Part shown: positions 35,801 through 43,233 of the stretch, in pieces
Layout: every line of letters begins with the position of its first letter
Position numbering within the stretch: position 1 is the stretch's first letter
Assembly (NCBI GenBank): GCA_022793065.1
Contig: JAAWCE010000042.1
Location: 1-64,000, forward strand
Direction: 5' to 3'
DNA from: Lachnospiraceae bacterium
Lineage (GTDB): Bacteria > Bacillota > Clostridia > Lachnospirales > Lachnospiraceae
DNA: 64,000 nucleotides
Position numbers and translations under genes: made by a program
The notes under the pieces: model-generated
What the model was told of the DNA's origin: nothing
Database searches by the model: none
Seen by the model: only the letters and a program-made list of their open reading frames with translations

Positions 35801-36160
35801 TGGCTATTTCTGGATTGGGCCAAAGAGGAACGACTTTATAGCTTTGGCATGGAGCGGGCTGGAGCTTCTGGTGTTAGGGAGGCTAAAAACACTAGTCTCA
35901 GTCTTCGCGGTAATGCCCGATACATTTCTCAGGGAACGCTTCGGACAGGCCAAGCAGAACCGGGACTGCCGTTTCTATTGTCGGATAAAGGGTATGGAAT
36001 TCTCATGGGGACCACACTGCCTGTTTTCTGCTGTGACATACCCGCTTACGGTTCTTATCTTTATGCGGAAAATCTGCGGCAAATGGATTTTTATGTAATT
36101 GTTGGCAAACGACAGGATACCATTTTAAATGCGTATGCTTATCTTTGCGGTAAATTGTAG
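32879..36160 (+). CDS. HelD-type UvrD/Rep helicase fused to a GH31 N-terminal domain
   Basis: A 1,093-residue protein. Residues about 1-745 form a superfamily-1 helicase of the HelD type: an N-terminal coiled-coil arm, YFGRIIFRDE, VVDWRAPVANAYY, Walker A GVAGSGKTT (near 241), DEAQD (near 524), and TKGLEFDTVLI with VAATRAL near the end. HelD proteins bind RNA polymerase and remove stalled complexes. Residues about 750-845 are a polar linker. Residues about 850-1093 match the N-terminal beta-sandwich of GH31 glycosidases: GAIRYFTRDKKLL, RLYSFGMERAG, LPFLLSDKGYGILMGT and a final DFYVIVGKRQDTILNAYAYL, stopping where the catalytic barrel would begin. No catalytic residues of GH31 are present. ATG 32879 has AAAGGAG 7 bases upstream. 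The reading frame is continuous throughout. Confidence 0.85.
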   Translation: MNRVSETARKSLKEVEEESQKDGKPKQKVNNTSRSSEEKHLAQTLKVIQNNLDNYGVQVNKMKEDIDEMLEHYHDDNPEMILLLNNTITLHDHMKRALERNEKALHKPYFGRIIFRDEMLNKEESLYIGRGGISSDATHQVVVDWRAPVANAYYENGLGKCSYMAPGEKEIEIDLKLKRTYEIEKGKLLDYFDSEVIANDDLLTKYLAKNKQAVLGEIVATIQKEQNEIIRKSPYHNMIVQGVAGSGKTTVAMHRISFILYNYAERFRPDDFYIVGSNRILLNYITGVLPDLDVHGVRQMTMEQLFVRLLYEDWDEKKYRIRKSTQNGNRGSIKGSVNWFGDLKAYCDEIEWNSILRESIYLNPRQFVEGCKDGKIGVFDETIWEEDTPERKPNGDNLVLLVDGKAVERYIRQTPKVSMQNKISMLNERLINKVKEEFLGKGVKYTSAERKAILKAYRNRYGGKIWKGSIYKVYQQFLERQIERGKDVEIPDVELDVYDLAALAYIYKRIKETEVISEAHHIVIDEAQDYGMMAYSVLDFCIQACTYTIMGDVSQNIHFGFGLNDWEELKQLLLRDPMDNFGVLKKSYRNTVEISDFATNILHHGQFSSYPVEPIIRHGVPVEVSQCTDESSLYRSAADVCKKWRQKGFDTIAVICRNQESADRAAKEIGQYVEIMENDLETAVFGNGIMILPVEYTKGLEFDTVLILDPDRKEYPVDDGHAKLLYVAATRALHELCVLHRGNLTGLITDPLPTRKPPEIRAEEKQNSEKDVPMGIRRDTQVKNSSRPQKHIPAVGNSGKVNLAAKSSENSQSNIKSEGGAAAGHLRKNSGNIPALPEFGDIPPTEKLRVIGHSRPDLCIRWVTKQPDGLYLQSRYGILRLSPVGSAIVRVSFVRNGQPDSAPPLGIAVNRTEKYWMYKEAGSTIEFTTDELLLQVDKVTGAIRYFTRDKKLLAAERRKECRLLEKDNNGNFCGWLFLDWAKEERLYSFGMERAGASGVREAKNTSLSLRGNARYISQGTLRTGQAEPGLPFLLSDKGYGILMGTTLPVFCCDIPAYGSYLYAENLRQMDFYVIVGKRQDTILNAYAYLCGKL

Positions 36161-36522
36161 GAAATTGCTTCCACCCATTCTTCAATTTTATCGTCGTAGT
36201 CAGCCGAAATTGCCCGGAAGATTTCTTCCGTGGTGATTCCGGCTACTTTTATGCCGCTTTTATCCATAAATATAACGGCTGCCAGCAAAAAGACGGCGAC
36301 CAGAAAACGCAGCCTGAAATAGGAGATGGGAGTGCCCGTAGGTTCTAAGGGTTCTTCGTACATATCCCCATAGGAGTAATGATAGTTTGTTTCCGGAGGC
36401 ATGGTGGTCTTTCCGTATAAGATTCGTTCTCTGTTTGACATATCGTATTGATTTTCCTGATATCTGTATCGAATTTGTCGTATCAACTGTAATTTTTGAT
36501 CCATGGACACATGATCTGTCAT
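36139..36522 (-). CDS. unrecognised single-span membrane protein
   Basis: 127 residues: a charged, Arg/Gln-rich cytoplasmic N-terminal half, one membrane span (FRLRFLVAVFLLAAVIFMD) and a short outside tail of about 35 residues. ATG at 36522 follows GAGGTG on the minus strand. Its 3' end overlaps the last 22 bases of the convergent helicase gene. No function is suggested. Confidence 0.7.
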   Translation of the reverse strand: MTDHVSMDQKLQLIRQIRYRYQENQYDMSNRERILYGKTTMPPETNYHYSYGDMYEEPLEPTGTPISYFRLRFLVAVFLLAAVIFMDKSGIKVAGITTEEIFRAISADYDDKIEEWVEAISYNLPQR

Positions 36523-36619
36523 GAGCACCTCAAAGAGATAGAAGCTTATTAAATGTTATGGCAACCTGTAGGGTATTATGACTGAAAGGACGAAAAAGGA
36601 AACAATTGTTTTGTCCTTG

Positions 36620-36648
36620 TTTACATGAGAAGGCTTTTTTGCTATAAT
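36620..36648 (+). promoter_or_regulatory. strong promoter of the tldD-like gene
   Basis: TTTACA at 36620-36625, 17-base spacer, TATAAT at 36643-36648, with an extended -10 TG (TGCTATAAT). Transcription would begin near 36655, leaving a leader of about 345 bases filled with two copies of a structured repeat. Confidence 0.8.
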
Positions 36649-36672
36649 GGATTCGGGTTGAACCACACTGGA

Positions 36673-36817
36673 TAGTCCAGCTAAGAAATGTCAATCCATT
36701 TATTAAAAATGTTTCGTTGGACAGGTGAGGTTGTGAAGGCGCACGAGAGCAAATTTCATGAGAATACTTACGAATGAAATTTGTCTTTCCTGTGTGTGCG
36801 CCGAAAGAACCTCACCC
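36673..36817 (+). ncRNA. structured leader repeat, copy A
   Basis: Begins with TAGTCCAGCTAAGAAATGTC, shared with copies B and C. A long three-part hairpin follows: GGTGAGGTT (36724-36732) with AACCTCACC (36808-36816); GGCGCAC (36738-36744) with GTGCGCC (36796-36802); CAAATTTCAT (36750-36759) with ATGAAATTTG (36774-36783). All three helices are perfect. The start GTCCAGC can also pair with GTTGGAC at 36716-36722. A small GTCGC/GCGAC hairpin follows at 36827-36839. No known RNA family was recognised. Confidence 0.65.
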
Positions 36818-36846
36818 TTTAGTGCCGTCGCACAGCGACCTAAAAT

Positions 36847-36992
36847 AATCCAGCTAAGAAATGTCAAGAGGATATTAAAAACAGTCTCGGAACGAAGGGG
36901 CCTGGAAGGAAATTTTAGCTGCGTACTTTGCAGATGAAATTTTCTTCCCCTAAAGGGTGCCGCAGTGGAGAGACAGTACTGGAATAGGAGGT
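36847..36992 (+). ncRNA. structured leader repeat, copy B
   Basis: Starts with ATCCAGCTAAGAAATGTCAA, then TTAAAAACAGTCTCGGAACG and a hairpin in which GGAAGGAAATTT pairs with AAATTTTCTTCC around CTGC-GTACTTT-GCAG. It ends CCGCAGTGGAGAGAC followed by ACTGGAATAGGAGG, whose AGGAGG is the ribosome site of the tldD-like gene. It is nearly the same as copy C, 2.8 kb downstream. Confidence 0.7.
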
Positions 36993-36998
36993 ATCAAT

Positions 36999-38429
36999 GT
37001 GAAAGTAAGGGAAAGTGAGTTTATTAGGCGTAAGAAGCCTATATTAAAGAAACTGATGGAGCAACTGTCCAAGCAGTATCCATATGTTTCCATATTGGCA
37101 ACGGATTCTAAGGCGAAATCTTATTCGGTTTCCCGGCGAAACACTGCAATCAGCGAAGACGGCCTGTTGACTGCCAGAGGATTTGTGGCCAAGATATCGG
37201 ACGGAAAGCATTATGCGGAATATTCTTTTAATCGCATTTCAGATGCGCTGCTGGAAGATATCTGTGTCCAGATAGGGGAGACAATGGCGTTATCCCAAAA
37301 CGTTGTGCCGGAGGGAATGTTTGAAAGCGAGTATCTGTTTCCGGAGGAAGAAAAGATTGCGTTTAACGGAAGTACGGATTATGAAATTGACCCGGAAGAA
37401 ATGGGAGATGATGTGATATTGAATCATCTGAACCGAGTGAAAGAGCGTGGACTGACCGTAAGCGACAAGATATTGGATTGCTCGGTGCGATGTAATTATC
37501 AGAAATACTCTAAGCTTTTTCTTTCCGGTCAGAAAGAACTGGAGCAAAACGTTATGTGGACAACTGGAGCAATAGCTTTGGTGGCGCCCAGAGGGGATGA
37601 ATTAAAGGATTATTTCAGAGGATTCTCCAATTTGGGCGGGGCTGAAGTTCTTGCGCAGATGGAACACGAGGTGGAAGAATGTGCCCGCATTACGCTGGAA
37701 CTTTTGGATAGCGAGCCCATGGTTCCGGGAGAGTATGAGTGTATCTGTGCACCGGATGTAACAGGCATGATTGTGCATGAAGCTTTCGGCCATGGGGTGG
37801 AGATGGATATGTTTGTAAAGAAAAGAGCGCTGGCGGAAAGCTATGTGGGGCAGTATGTGGCTTCCGAATTGGTGACAATGCGTGACGGGGCTTCGGCTGC
37901 CCGCCAGACCGCAACTTATTTCTTTGATGACGAAGGCACTATGGCTCATGATACTGTTGTAATAGACAAAGGGATTCTGAAACAGGGAATCAGTGATTTG
38001 CAGTCGGCCCTTGTTCTGGGAACGGAACCAACCGGCAACGGAAGGCGGGAGAGTTTTAAACGGAAGGCCTATACGCGCATGACCAATACTTATTTTGAAG
38101 GAGGGACCAACACAAGAGAAGAAATGATAGCCTCTATCTCTTATGGTTTTTTGCTGGAAAACGCAAGCAGTGGTATGGAAGATCCCAAAAACTGGGGAAT
38201 TCAGTGCATGGTCAATATTGCCAGGGAAATACGGGACGGAAAGCTTACAGGACGTATCTGTTCTCCCATTGTTCTGACGGGATATGTGCCTGACTTACTG
38301 AAATCTATTTCTATGATGTCCGAAGAGGTAATTCTCGGCGGAGGCGGGTTCTGTGGAAAAGGATATAAAGAATGGGTCAAAGTATCGGACGGGGGCCCCT
38401 ATATTAAGGCAAAAATCCGATTGGGATAA
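36999..38429 (+). CDS. TldD/PmbA-family metallopeptidase
   Basis: A 476-residue protein of the TldD/TldE family, proteases that in E. coli mature microcin B17 and degrade the CcdA antitoxin. The metal motif HEAFGHGVEMD (HExxxH, near residue 260) is intact, so this is the TldD-like, catalytic subunit; AYTRMTNTYFEGG and GGGGFCGKGYKEWVKVSDGGP are typical of its C-terminal half. No TldE/PmbA partner is adjacent, which is unusual because the two normally form a heterodimer. The start is GTG 36999 with AGGAGG 6 bases upstream. It is preceded by two copies of the structured repeat. Confidence 0.9.
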   Translation: MKVRESEFIRRKKPILKKLMEQLSKQYPYVSILATDSKAKSYSVSRRNTAISEDGLLTARGFVAKISDGKHYAEYSFNRISDALLEDICVQIGETMALSQNVVPEGMFESEYLFPEEEKIAFNGSTDYEIDPEEMGDDVILNHLNRVKERGLTVSDKILDCSVRCNYQKYSKLFLSGQKELEQNVMWTTGAIALVAPRGDELKDYFRGFSNLGGAEVLAQMEHEVEECARITLELLDSEPMVPGEYECICAPDVTGMIVHEAFGHGVEMDMFVKKRALAESYVGQYVASELVTMRDGASAARQTATYFFDDEGTMAHDTVVIDKGILKQGISDLQSALVLGTEPTGNGRRESFKRKAYTRMTNTYFEGGTNTREEMIASISYGFLLENASSGMEDPKNWGIQCMVNIAREIRDGKLTGRICSPIVLTGYVPDLLKSISMMSEEVILGGGGFCGKGYKEWVKVSDGGPYIKAKIRLG

Positions 38430-38464
38430 TCTTGTGCATACTTGTCTGAAAAGGACAAAAGTAT

Positions 38465-38473
38465 TGTTATAAT
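38465..38473 (+). promoter_or_regulatory. extended -10 promoter of the chaperone/nuclease cassette
   Basis: TG-T-TATAAT (TATAAT at 38468-38473). A matching -35 is not clear: TTGTCT lies 20 bases upstream. The extended -10 may compensate. Confidence 0.5.
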
Positions 38474-38491
38474 AGGGTTTTGGATACAAAA

Positions 38492-38524
38492 GACAGACAG
38501 GACATAAATATTGTTCTGTCTGTC
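38492..38524 (+). promoter_or_regulatory. leader hairpin of the cassette
   Basis: GACAGACAGGAC (38492-38503) pairs with GTTCTGTCTGTC (38513-38524) with one G-T pair. No T-run follows. It would be near the 5' end of the cassette transcript and may stabilise it, or end read-through from the tldD-like gene. Confidence 0.5.
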
Positions 38525-38577
38525 GGCATATTTGCATTATTGTTAAAATGGGGAATCAAAGCAGGAGGATGATGAAA

Positions 38578-39690
38578 ATGATGGAGCGTAGAAGGCAAAC
38601 GCAGCAGGAGTTTTTTGAAACATATACCCAAAAGTGCACAAAGGAATTTTTGGCTGAAAAATCATATGTTTTAATACATACTGCTTATTTGAAAAAGGAT
38701 GTTAAAATCAAAGTTGAAATCAGGAAGGACTGGCAGCATTTTTTTGGCAGTCATTTGACGGACGAGGCATTTAATTATATATTGTCTCTGGCGCCGGTAA
38801 TGTTGAGATATAATATTGTGGAAGAGACAAGAAACGGACAAGAAATCAATAGTTTCAAATTTGTTGCCAAAACCGTAATTGCACTGGAGTTTGATTTGTG
38901 GCTGATTGAAAAATATCAGGCGGACAGAAAGCTTATTCTGAGGGATTTTGAAGCGTATATCCATGAAAAATACGGAAATTTCCTGAATAGTTCGTATGAC
39001 TCTTTTGTGAGACAGGATTTAAAATATATTGTAAAATATGAAAATCTTTCTCAGGGTTTACAGCCTTATTATTCTGAAATTCAGAAAATGTTTCAACTGA
39101 TTACCCATAATAATCGGATGAAACTGGAATATGAAAATGAAAATGCAGACCGAACCAGGGCGAAAGCAGACGTACCGGTCCAAAAGACCATAAATATGTC
39201 TCAGTATTCCAAAGATCAGGGAAGTGAAAATGAATATCGAATGATATTAAAAGAAAAAGAGGAAAGAATTGCAAAGCTTGAAAATGATATCAAAGAATAT
39301 AAACGCCAAAGGGACGAGGCCAGGGAATATTCGGCAAATCAGTATGAAAAAGGAATCAAAGATTTATTTGGCGCTATGAATGATGTCAGATATGGGAAAG
39401 TGATAGACTATTTATACTCTTTATTGCATAATCCTGATACTGAGGATAATTTAGTCAGCTATTTGGATAATCTGTTTATGGCGTTTGAAGACATGGAGAT
39501 TGAACCCATGACAGAGAATGGTAATTTTAACGTTAAGGAGGAAAATCTGGTTAAAATGTTTAACCTGGATTTCGATAAATCTGAATATAAAGCAGAGAAT
39601 GTGGCGCTGAAATACGCAGGTTGGAAATACAAAGATATCCCCATGGAAAAACCCACATTGACATTAAAACAAGTGGCGCAGCAACTATAA
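38578..39690 (+). CDS. GrpE-like protein with an unknown N-terminal domain
   Basis: About 370 residues. Residues 1-200 are unrecognised and partly hydrophobic-helical. Residues about 219-265 form a highly charged coiled coil (KEKEERIAKLENDIKEYKRQ). The C-terminal part, about 281-367, looks like the GrpE head: NLVSYLDNLFMAFEDMEIEP, then NGNFNVKEENLVKMF, then KYAGWKYKDIPMEKPTLTL, echoing GrpE's DNL...G...I...G..FDPN.H and the final GY...RP..V.V. GrpE exchanges nucleotide on Hsp70; the next gene is an Hsp70. Several ATGs follow AGGAGG (38563-38568); 38578 has the best spacing, and 38548, 38569 and 38572 are in frame. The GrpE relation is by eye. Confidence 0.6.
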   Translation: MMERRRQTQQEFFETYTQKCTKEFLAEKSYVLIHTAYLKKDVKIKVEIRKDWQHFFGSHLTDEAFNYILSLAPVMLRYNIVEETRNGQEINSFKFVAKTVIALEFDLWLIEKYQADRKLILRDFEAYIHEKYGNFLNSSYDSFVRQDLKYIVKYENLSQGLQPYYSEIQKMFQLITHNNRMKLEYENENADRTRAKADVPVQKTINMSQYSKDQGSENEYRMILKEKEERIAKLENDIKEYKRQRDEAREYSANQYEKGIKDLFGAMNDVRYGKVIDYLYSLLHNPDTEDNLVSYLDNLFMAFEDMEIEPMTENGNFNVKEENLVKMFNLDFDKSEYKAENVALKYAGWKYKDIPMEKPTLTLKQVAQQL

Positions 39691-39691
39691 A

Positions 39692-39840
39692 TAGTCCGGC
39701 TAAGAAATGTGAAGAAAAAATTTAAAAACAGTCTCGGAACGAAGGCGCCCGGAAGGAAATTTTAGCTGTGTACTTTGCTGGTGAAATTTTCTTCCCTGGT
39801 TAGGGCGCCGCAGTGGAGAGACGGTACTGGAATAGGAGGC
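39692..39840 (+). ncRNA. structured leader repeat, copy C
   Basis: Lies between the GrpE-like stop and the Hsp70-like start and fills that gap. It opens TAGTCCGGCTAAGAAATGTG, has AAAAACAGTCTCGGAACG, GGCGCCC (39744-39750) pairing with GGGCGCC (39803-39809), an inner GGAAGGAAATTT/AAATTTTCTTCC helix with GTACTTTGC in the loop, and ends with GCCGCAGTGGAGAGAC and ACTGGAATAGGAGG, the ribosome site of the Hsp70-like gene. Confidence 0.7.
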
Positions 39841-39845
39841 AAAGC

Positions 39846-41564
39846 ATGTATTTAGGAATTGATCTTGGAACCACAAATACTGTGGTATCACGTTCATTTG
39901 TTGATTCTGATAACAAATTAATTACGGAGATTGTGCAAATAGGGCAGTATTATAATGATAATTGGGAGAAGTTTGACACCCTGCCATCCATGGTCTACTT
40001 TGATATGGAAGGCGTGGTTGGCGGTACGGAAGGAGGCATTATCGTAGGCCGGGAGGCAAAAAGGCAGAGGGAGCAAGACAAGGAAAACGTGGTATCAAAC
40101 GCGAAGCGATTTATGGGGACACAGCATACATGGGAAATTGACGGTAAAAGATACGAAGCCAAAGACATTGCGGCAATGGTATTACAGCATTGCAAGAAAA
40201 CCATAGAGAGAGAAGGCAATATGAACTATGAGACTGTGGTGATAACCGTACCGGCATCCTTTAATCCGGAACAGATCGAGGACACCCTGAAAGCGGCAAA
40301 GCAGGCCGGTTTTCAGGACGATCAGGTAATCATCAAACATGAACCCACAGCCGCATTACTGTCTTTTATTGACGGAGAAGCAAAGAAAAGCAAACAGGAA
40401 AGATATGTGGATTTTACCGAGACGAAGCGTGTGCTGGTATTTGACTTAGGCGGCGGAACCTGTGATACTTCCGTGATTGATGTCCAAGTAGGAGACAGAG
40501 ATCTGCATTTTACAGAGGTGGGTATCGGAAGATATCAAGAGCTGGGAGGAATTGATTTTGATGATAGGCTGGCAGAAGGTTTGCTCAACACATATTATCG
40601 GGAAAATAATATTCTGGAAGGCACTCTTACTTCTCAGGAACAGAAAGAATTATACGATAAACTTTTGCTGGCGGCGGAGACCATCAAAGAAAAACTGTCC
40701 GGAAGCATATATACGAAACTGTCCATGGACGACAGCGTAGATATTGAGAATATTCAGGTTAAGCTGAATGTGCCTAACTTTCATAACGGAAAACCATATC
40801 GGATTTCATTGACCAAAGGGGATTATGATCAATATACCCAAGCGCTGTACATAGATGACAATATACGATATAAAAAATTTGATGATATGGATAAACATAA
40901 AAATATCATGGGCGTAATCCGAAAGACATTGGAAGATTATGGCATATCCAAATCTTCTATTGATTATGTGTTTATGACCGGAGGAATGTCAAAATTTGTC
41001 ACAATACGAGAAAAATTGGAAGCGTATATGGGCAAACCGGTGATAACGCCGGAAAATCCCATGGATGCGGTGGCCAGAGGCGCTTCCATTTACCAATATT
41101 ATCGTGTAAAAGAAGATAAAAAAGAACGGGGGGATGCAAAGGAAGGTGAAAAGTTATCTTCTGACGAAGGAATCGTGGATACCATGATGCTTGCGGAGGC
41201 CGTGCTTCTTGACATGAACGAAGGATTGCCGAAGGTAATCATTCCCAAAAAAACTATTGTTCCGTATGAAGGAGAAATTATCGGAGAATTCAAAACCACT
41301 TCTCCGGCGGGGGTGAAGCTGAATATCTATGCCGCTGAAAATGAAAAGGATTCTTCCATGAGGATACAGAAGTGTATTGAGAAATTTTTCAATTTCCCTG
41401 TGGAAAGTGGAACTCCGTTTGATATCAAATACCAGATAAACGAAAATAAGTCTATTAATATTCAAATTATTGTTAATGATTCTCACAGACAGGAATTGGA
41501 TATTTCCATAAGGAGTGACTTGAAAATTTCGGAGCAGAATTACAAAATTATGATTGAAGAATAG
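39846..41564 (+). CDS. Hsp70-like chaperone, short form
   Basis: A 572-residue Hsp70 homologue. The ATPase domain has phosphate 1 GIDLGTTNT (residue 4 on), phosphate 2 VFDLGGGTCDTS (near 198) and the adenosine motif MTGGMSKF (near 377). After about residue 430 there is only a beta-type substrate-binding part (VIIPKKTIVPYEGE, FFNFPVESGTPFDIKYQINE); the alpha-helical lid and the EEVD-like end of DnaK are missing. This is therefore a specialised Hsp70, not the housekeeping DnaK. ATG 39846 follows AGGAGG. Its likely partners are the GrpE-like gene upstream and the two genes that follow; no J-domain protein is nearby. Confidence 0.88.
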   Translation: MYLGIDLGTTNTVVSRSFVDSDNKLITEIVQIGQYYNDNWEKFDTLPSMVYFDMEGVVGGTEGGIIVGREAKRQREQDKENVVSNAKRFMGTQHTWEIDGKRYEAKDIAAMVLQHCKKTIEREGNMNYETVVITVPASFNPEQIEDTLKAAKQAGFQDDQVIIKHEPTAALLSFIDGEAKKSKQERYVDFTETKRVLVFDLGGGTCDTSVIDVQVGDRDLHFTEVGIGRYQELGGIDFDDRLAEGLLNTYYRENNILEGTLTSQEQKELYDKLLLAAETIKEKLSGSIYTKLSMDDSVDIENIQVKLNVPNFHNGKPYRISLTKGDYDQYTQALYIDDNIRYKKFDDMDKHKNIMGVIRKTLEDYGISKSSIDYVFMTGGMSKFVTIREKLEAYMGKPVITPENPMDAVARGASIYQYYRVKEDKKERGDAKEGEKLSSDEGIVDTMMLAEAVLLDMNEGLPKVIIPKKTIVPYEGEIIGEFKTTSPAGVKLNIYAAENEKDSSMRIQKCIEKFFNFPVESGTPFDIKYQINENKSINIQIIVNDSHRQELDISIRSDLKISEQNYKIMIEE

Positions 41565-41588
41565 TTGGCATAGAACAGGAGGCATCAG

Positions 41589-43175
41589 ATGGAAAAATAT
41601 AATTCTTTTCGTTCTTTTTTTGAAAATGCGGGACTGCAGGTGCGTCAGGAGTTTGAAACGGCAGTACATGTGGATGAGAATATTGCAAATAACAGATTGT
41701 TTGTATGGCATTTTGAAGAGGCGGACTTAGAAGAGTTTTTGGAATACTTTAAAATGTACAAAGAAAGCAATATGCGTGATGCGGCTAAAATTAAATTGAG
41801 CAGTCATTTGAACAGCAAGATGAGCGAAATGATACGGGAAGGCTATAACCCGGTGGAATGTATGCTATATGCATCGAAAGTGATCAATATGGAGCTGCAA
41901 AACAATATAGAGCTGCAAGACAGGCTGGCGGAATGTATTAGAAGCGTGTATCTGAAACAGGAAACCGAGACAATAGCAGTCTTGAAAAATATTATAGAAA
42001 TGTGGTCGTGGATTCCTCAGGTGAAAGTGGTGATTTCAGCCATTGGTTTGATTGGGGATAACCAGGAGCTTTTGGACAAGATACTCTTTTATTATGGAGA
42101 AGATCCAAATTATAAGACAAAAGTATTCTATGCCTTTATGCAAAATAAATCAGTGGAAAATTTAGAAAGAGTACTGAAGATTATTATGGATTTGCAGGAA
42201 TGTGAAGAAGATAATATTCTGGGAAAAGTATTTATAAAACAAATCAGCGGTTTCGGTTACGAGGGCAGTAAGCTGATAAAAAAGTATTATGATAATCCTG
42301 GTATTTCAAAGGTCGGTTCCAAAGTGTTGAAGAAAATTATGTTCCAAGATAATACAATCGCGGCCACGGAAAAGAATGCCAGTTGGGCCAGGAATATGTT
42401 GGCAAATAATTCTTTAAAAGACGATTTGGCGTATCAGGAATTTGTGGCGGATTGTCAGGAAAAATATGATGATAACGCAATGTATCTGTGCCGGTTTTCC
42501 AGACCGGATATTGGCGACTTTTTAAAAAATGCCATCGAAGATGAGAAACTGAATCAGAAAAATAAAAATACGGCCATAATTTCCATGGGAATTGTGGGTT
42601 ATAAAGGTTATGCTCAGGCGGCTTCTGTCCTGAAAACGTGCGAGGACAGGGAAGAAAATGAGTATGCGGTCATTGTGGCAAAAATATTATTGAATGAAAA
42701 AGAATATGCCGGAAAATTGGTTGATATTTTTTGCCGTAAAATGGAGTATGAATTATCGGAATTATATGGGCTATTAAAATCCGCCAACGTGATAAGTTAT
42801 AATTATGCGGTAAATCTGATTTCTGCCTCTTTTGAAAACAAATGGAAAGCATTGTTGAGAGAAGAAAATGACAGTCACATGAATGAGTTAAATTGTCTTG
42901 CTTCAAATTTTCAGATATTTTGGGATAAGCATTTATATGCTTTTCTGTCTCAAAACATATTGGGTGAAATATGCAATCTGTTGATGGGGTATGTGCGAAA
43001 CAGCGTAATATTCCCTTCAGGAATTGTGATTTCTCTCATTGAGACCATAGTGCATAGCTGGAACAGAGATGTGGAAACTACAATGTTTGCCCTGTACAAG
43101 AACGCAGTTGATGAGAAAGTGCAGGAAGTCAGTTTTAAGAAGTTAAAAGAACGTAAAATCGAAGCACCCAGATAA
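41589..43175 (+). CDS. unrecognised helical-repeat protein
   Basis: 528 residues, predicted almost wholly alpha-helical with repeating helix pairs that suggest an ARM/HEAT-like solenoid (for example VKVVISAIGLIGDNQELLDK and NTAIISMGIVGYKGYAQAAS). No catalytic motif, signal peptide or membrane span is seen. It begins 24 bases after the Hsp70-like stop with AGGAGGCATC upstream and is clearly part of the same operon. Solenoids often serve as scaffolds or adaptors; here it could link the chaperone to the nuclease or to a client (inference). Confidence 0.75.
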   Translation: MEKYNSFRSFFENAGLQVRQEFETAVHVDENIANNRLFVWHFEEADLEEFLEYFKMYKESNMRDAAKIKLSSHLNSKMSEMIREGYNPVECMLYASKVINMELQNNIELQDRLAECIRSVYLKQETETIAVLKNIIEMWSWIPQVKVVISAIGLIGDNQELLDKILFYYGEDPNYKTKVFYAFMQNKSVENLERVLKIIMDLQECEEDNILGKVFIKQISGFGYEGSKLIKKYYDNPGISKVGSKVLKKIMFQDNTIAATEKNASWARNMLANNSLKDDLAYQEFVADCQEKYDDNAMYLCRFSRPDIGDFLKNAIEDEKLNQKNKNTAIISMGIVGYKGYAQAASVLKTCEDREENEYAVIVAKILLNEKEYAGKLVDIFCRKMEYELSELYGLLKSANVISYNYAVNLISASFENKWKALLREENDSHMNELNCLASNFQIFWDKHLYAFLSQNILGEICNLLMGYVRNSVIFPSGIVISLIETIVHSWNRDVETTMFALYKNAVDEKVQEVSFKKLKERKIEAPR

Positions 43176-43233
43176 ATAAGCGCAAGGGTTTTGAAGTTTT
43201 TACGATGGCTGTAAGGCTGAAAAAAGAGGTGGA

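Noticed and set aside
36655..36998. Retron or group II intron RNA
   Set aside because: No reverse transcriptase gene is in the window, and the msr/msd or domain V features are not visible.
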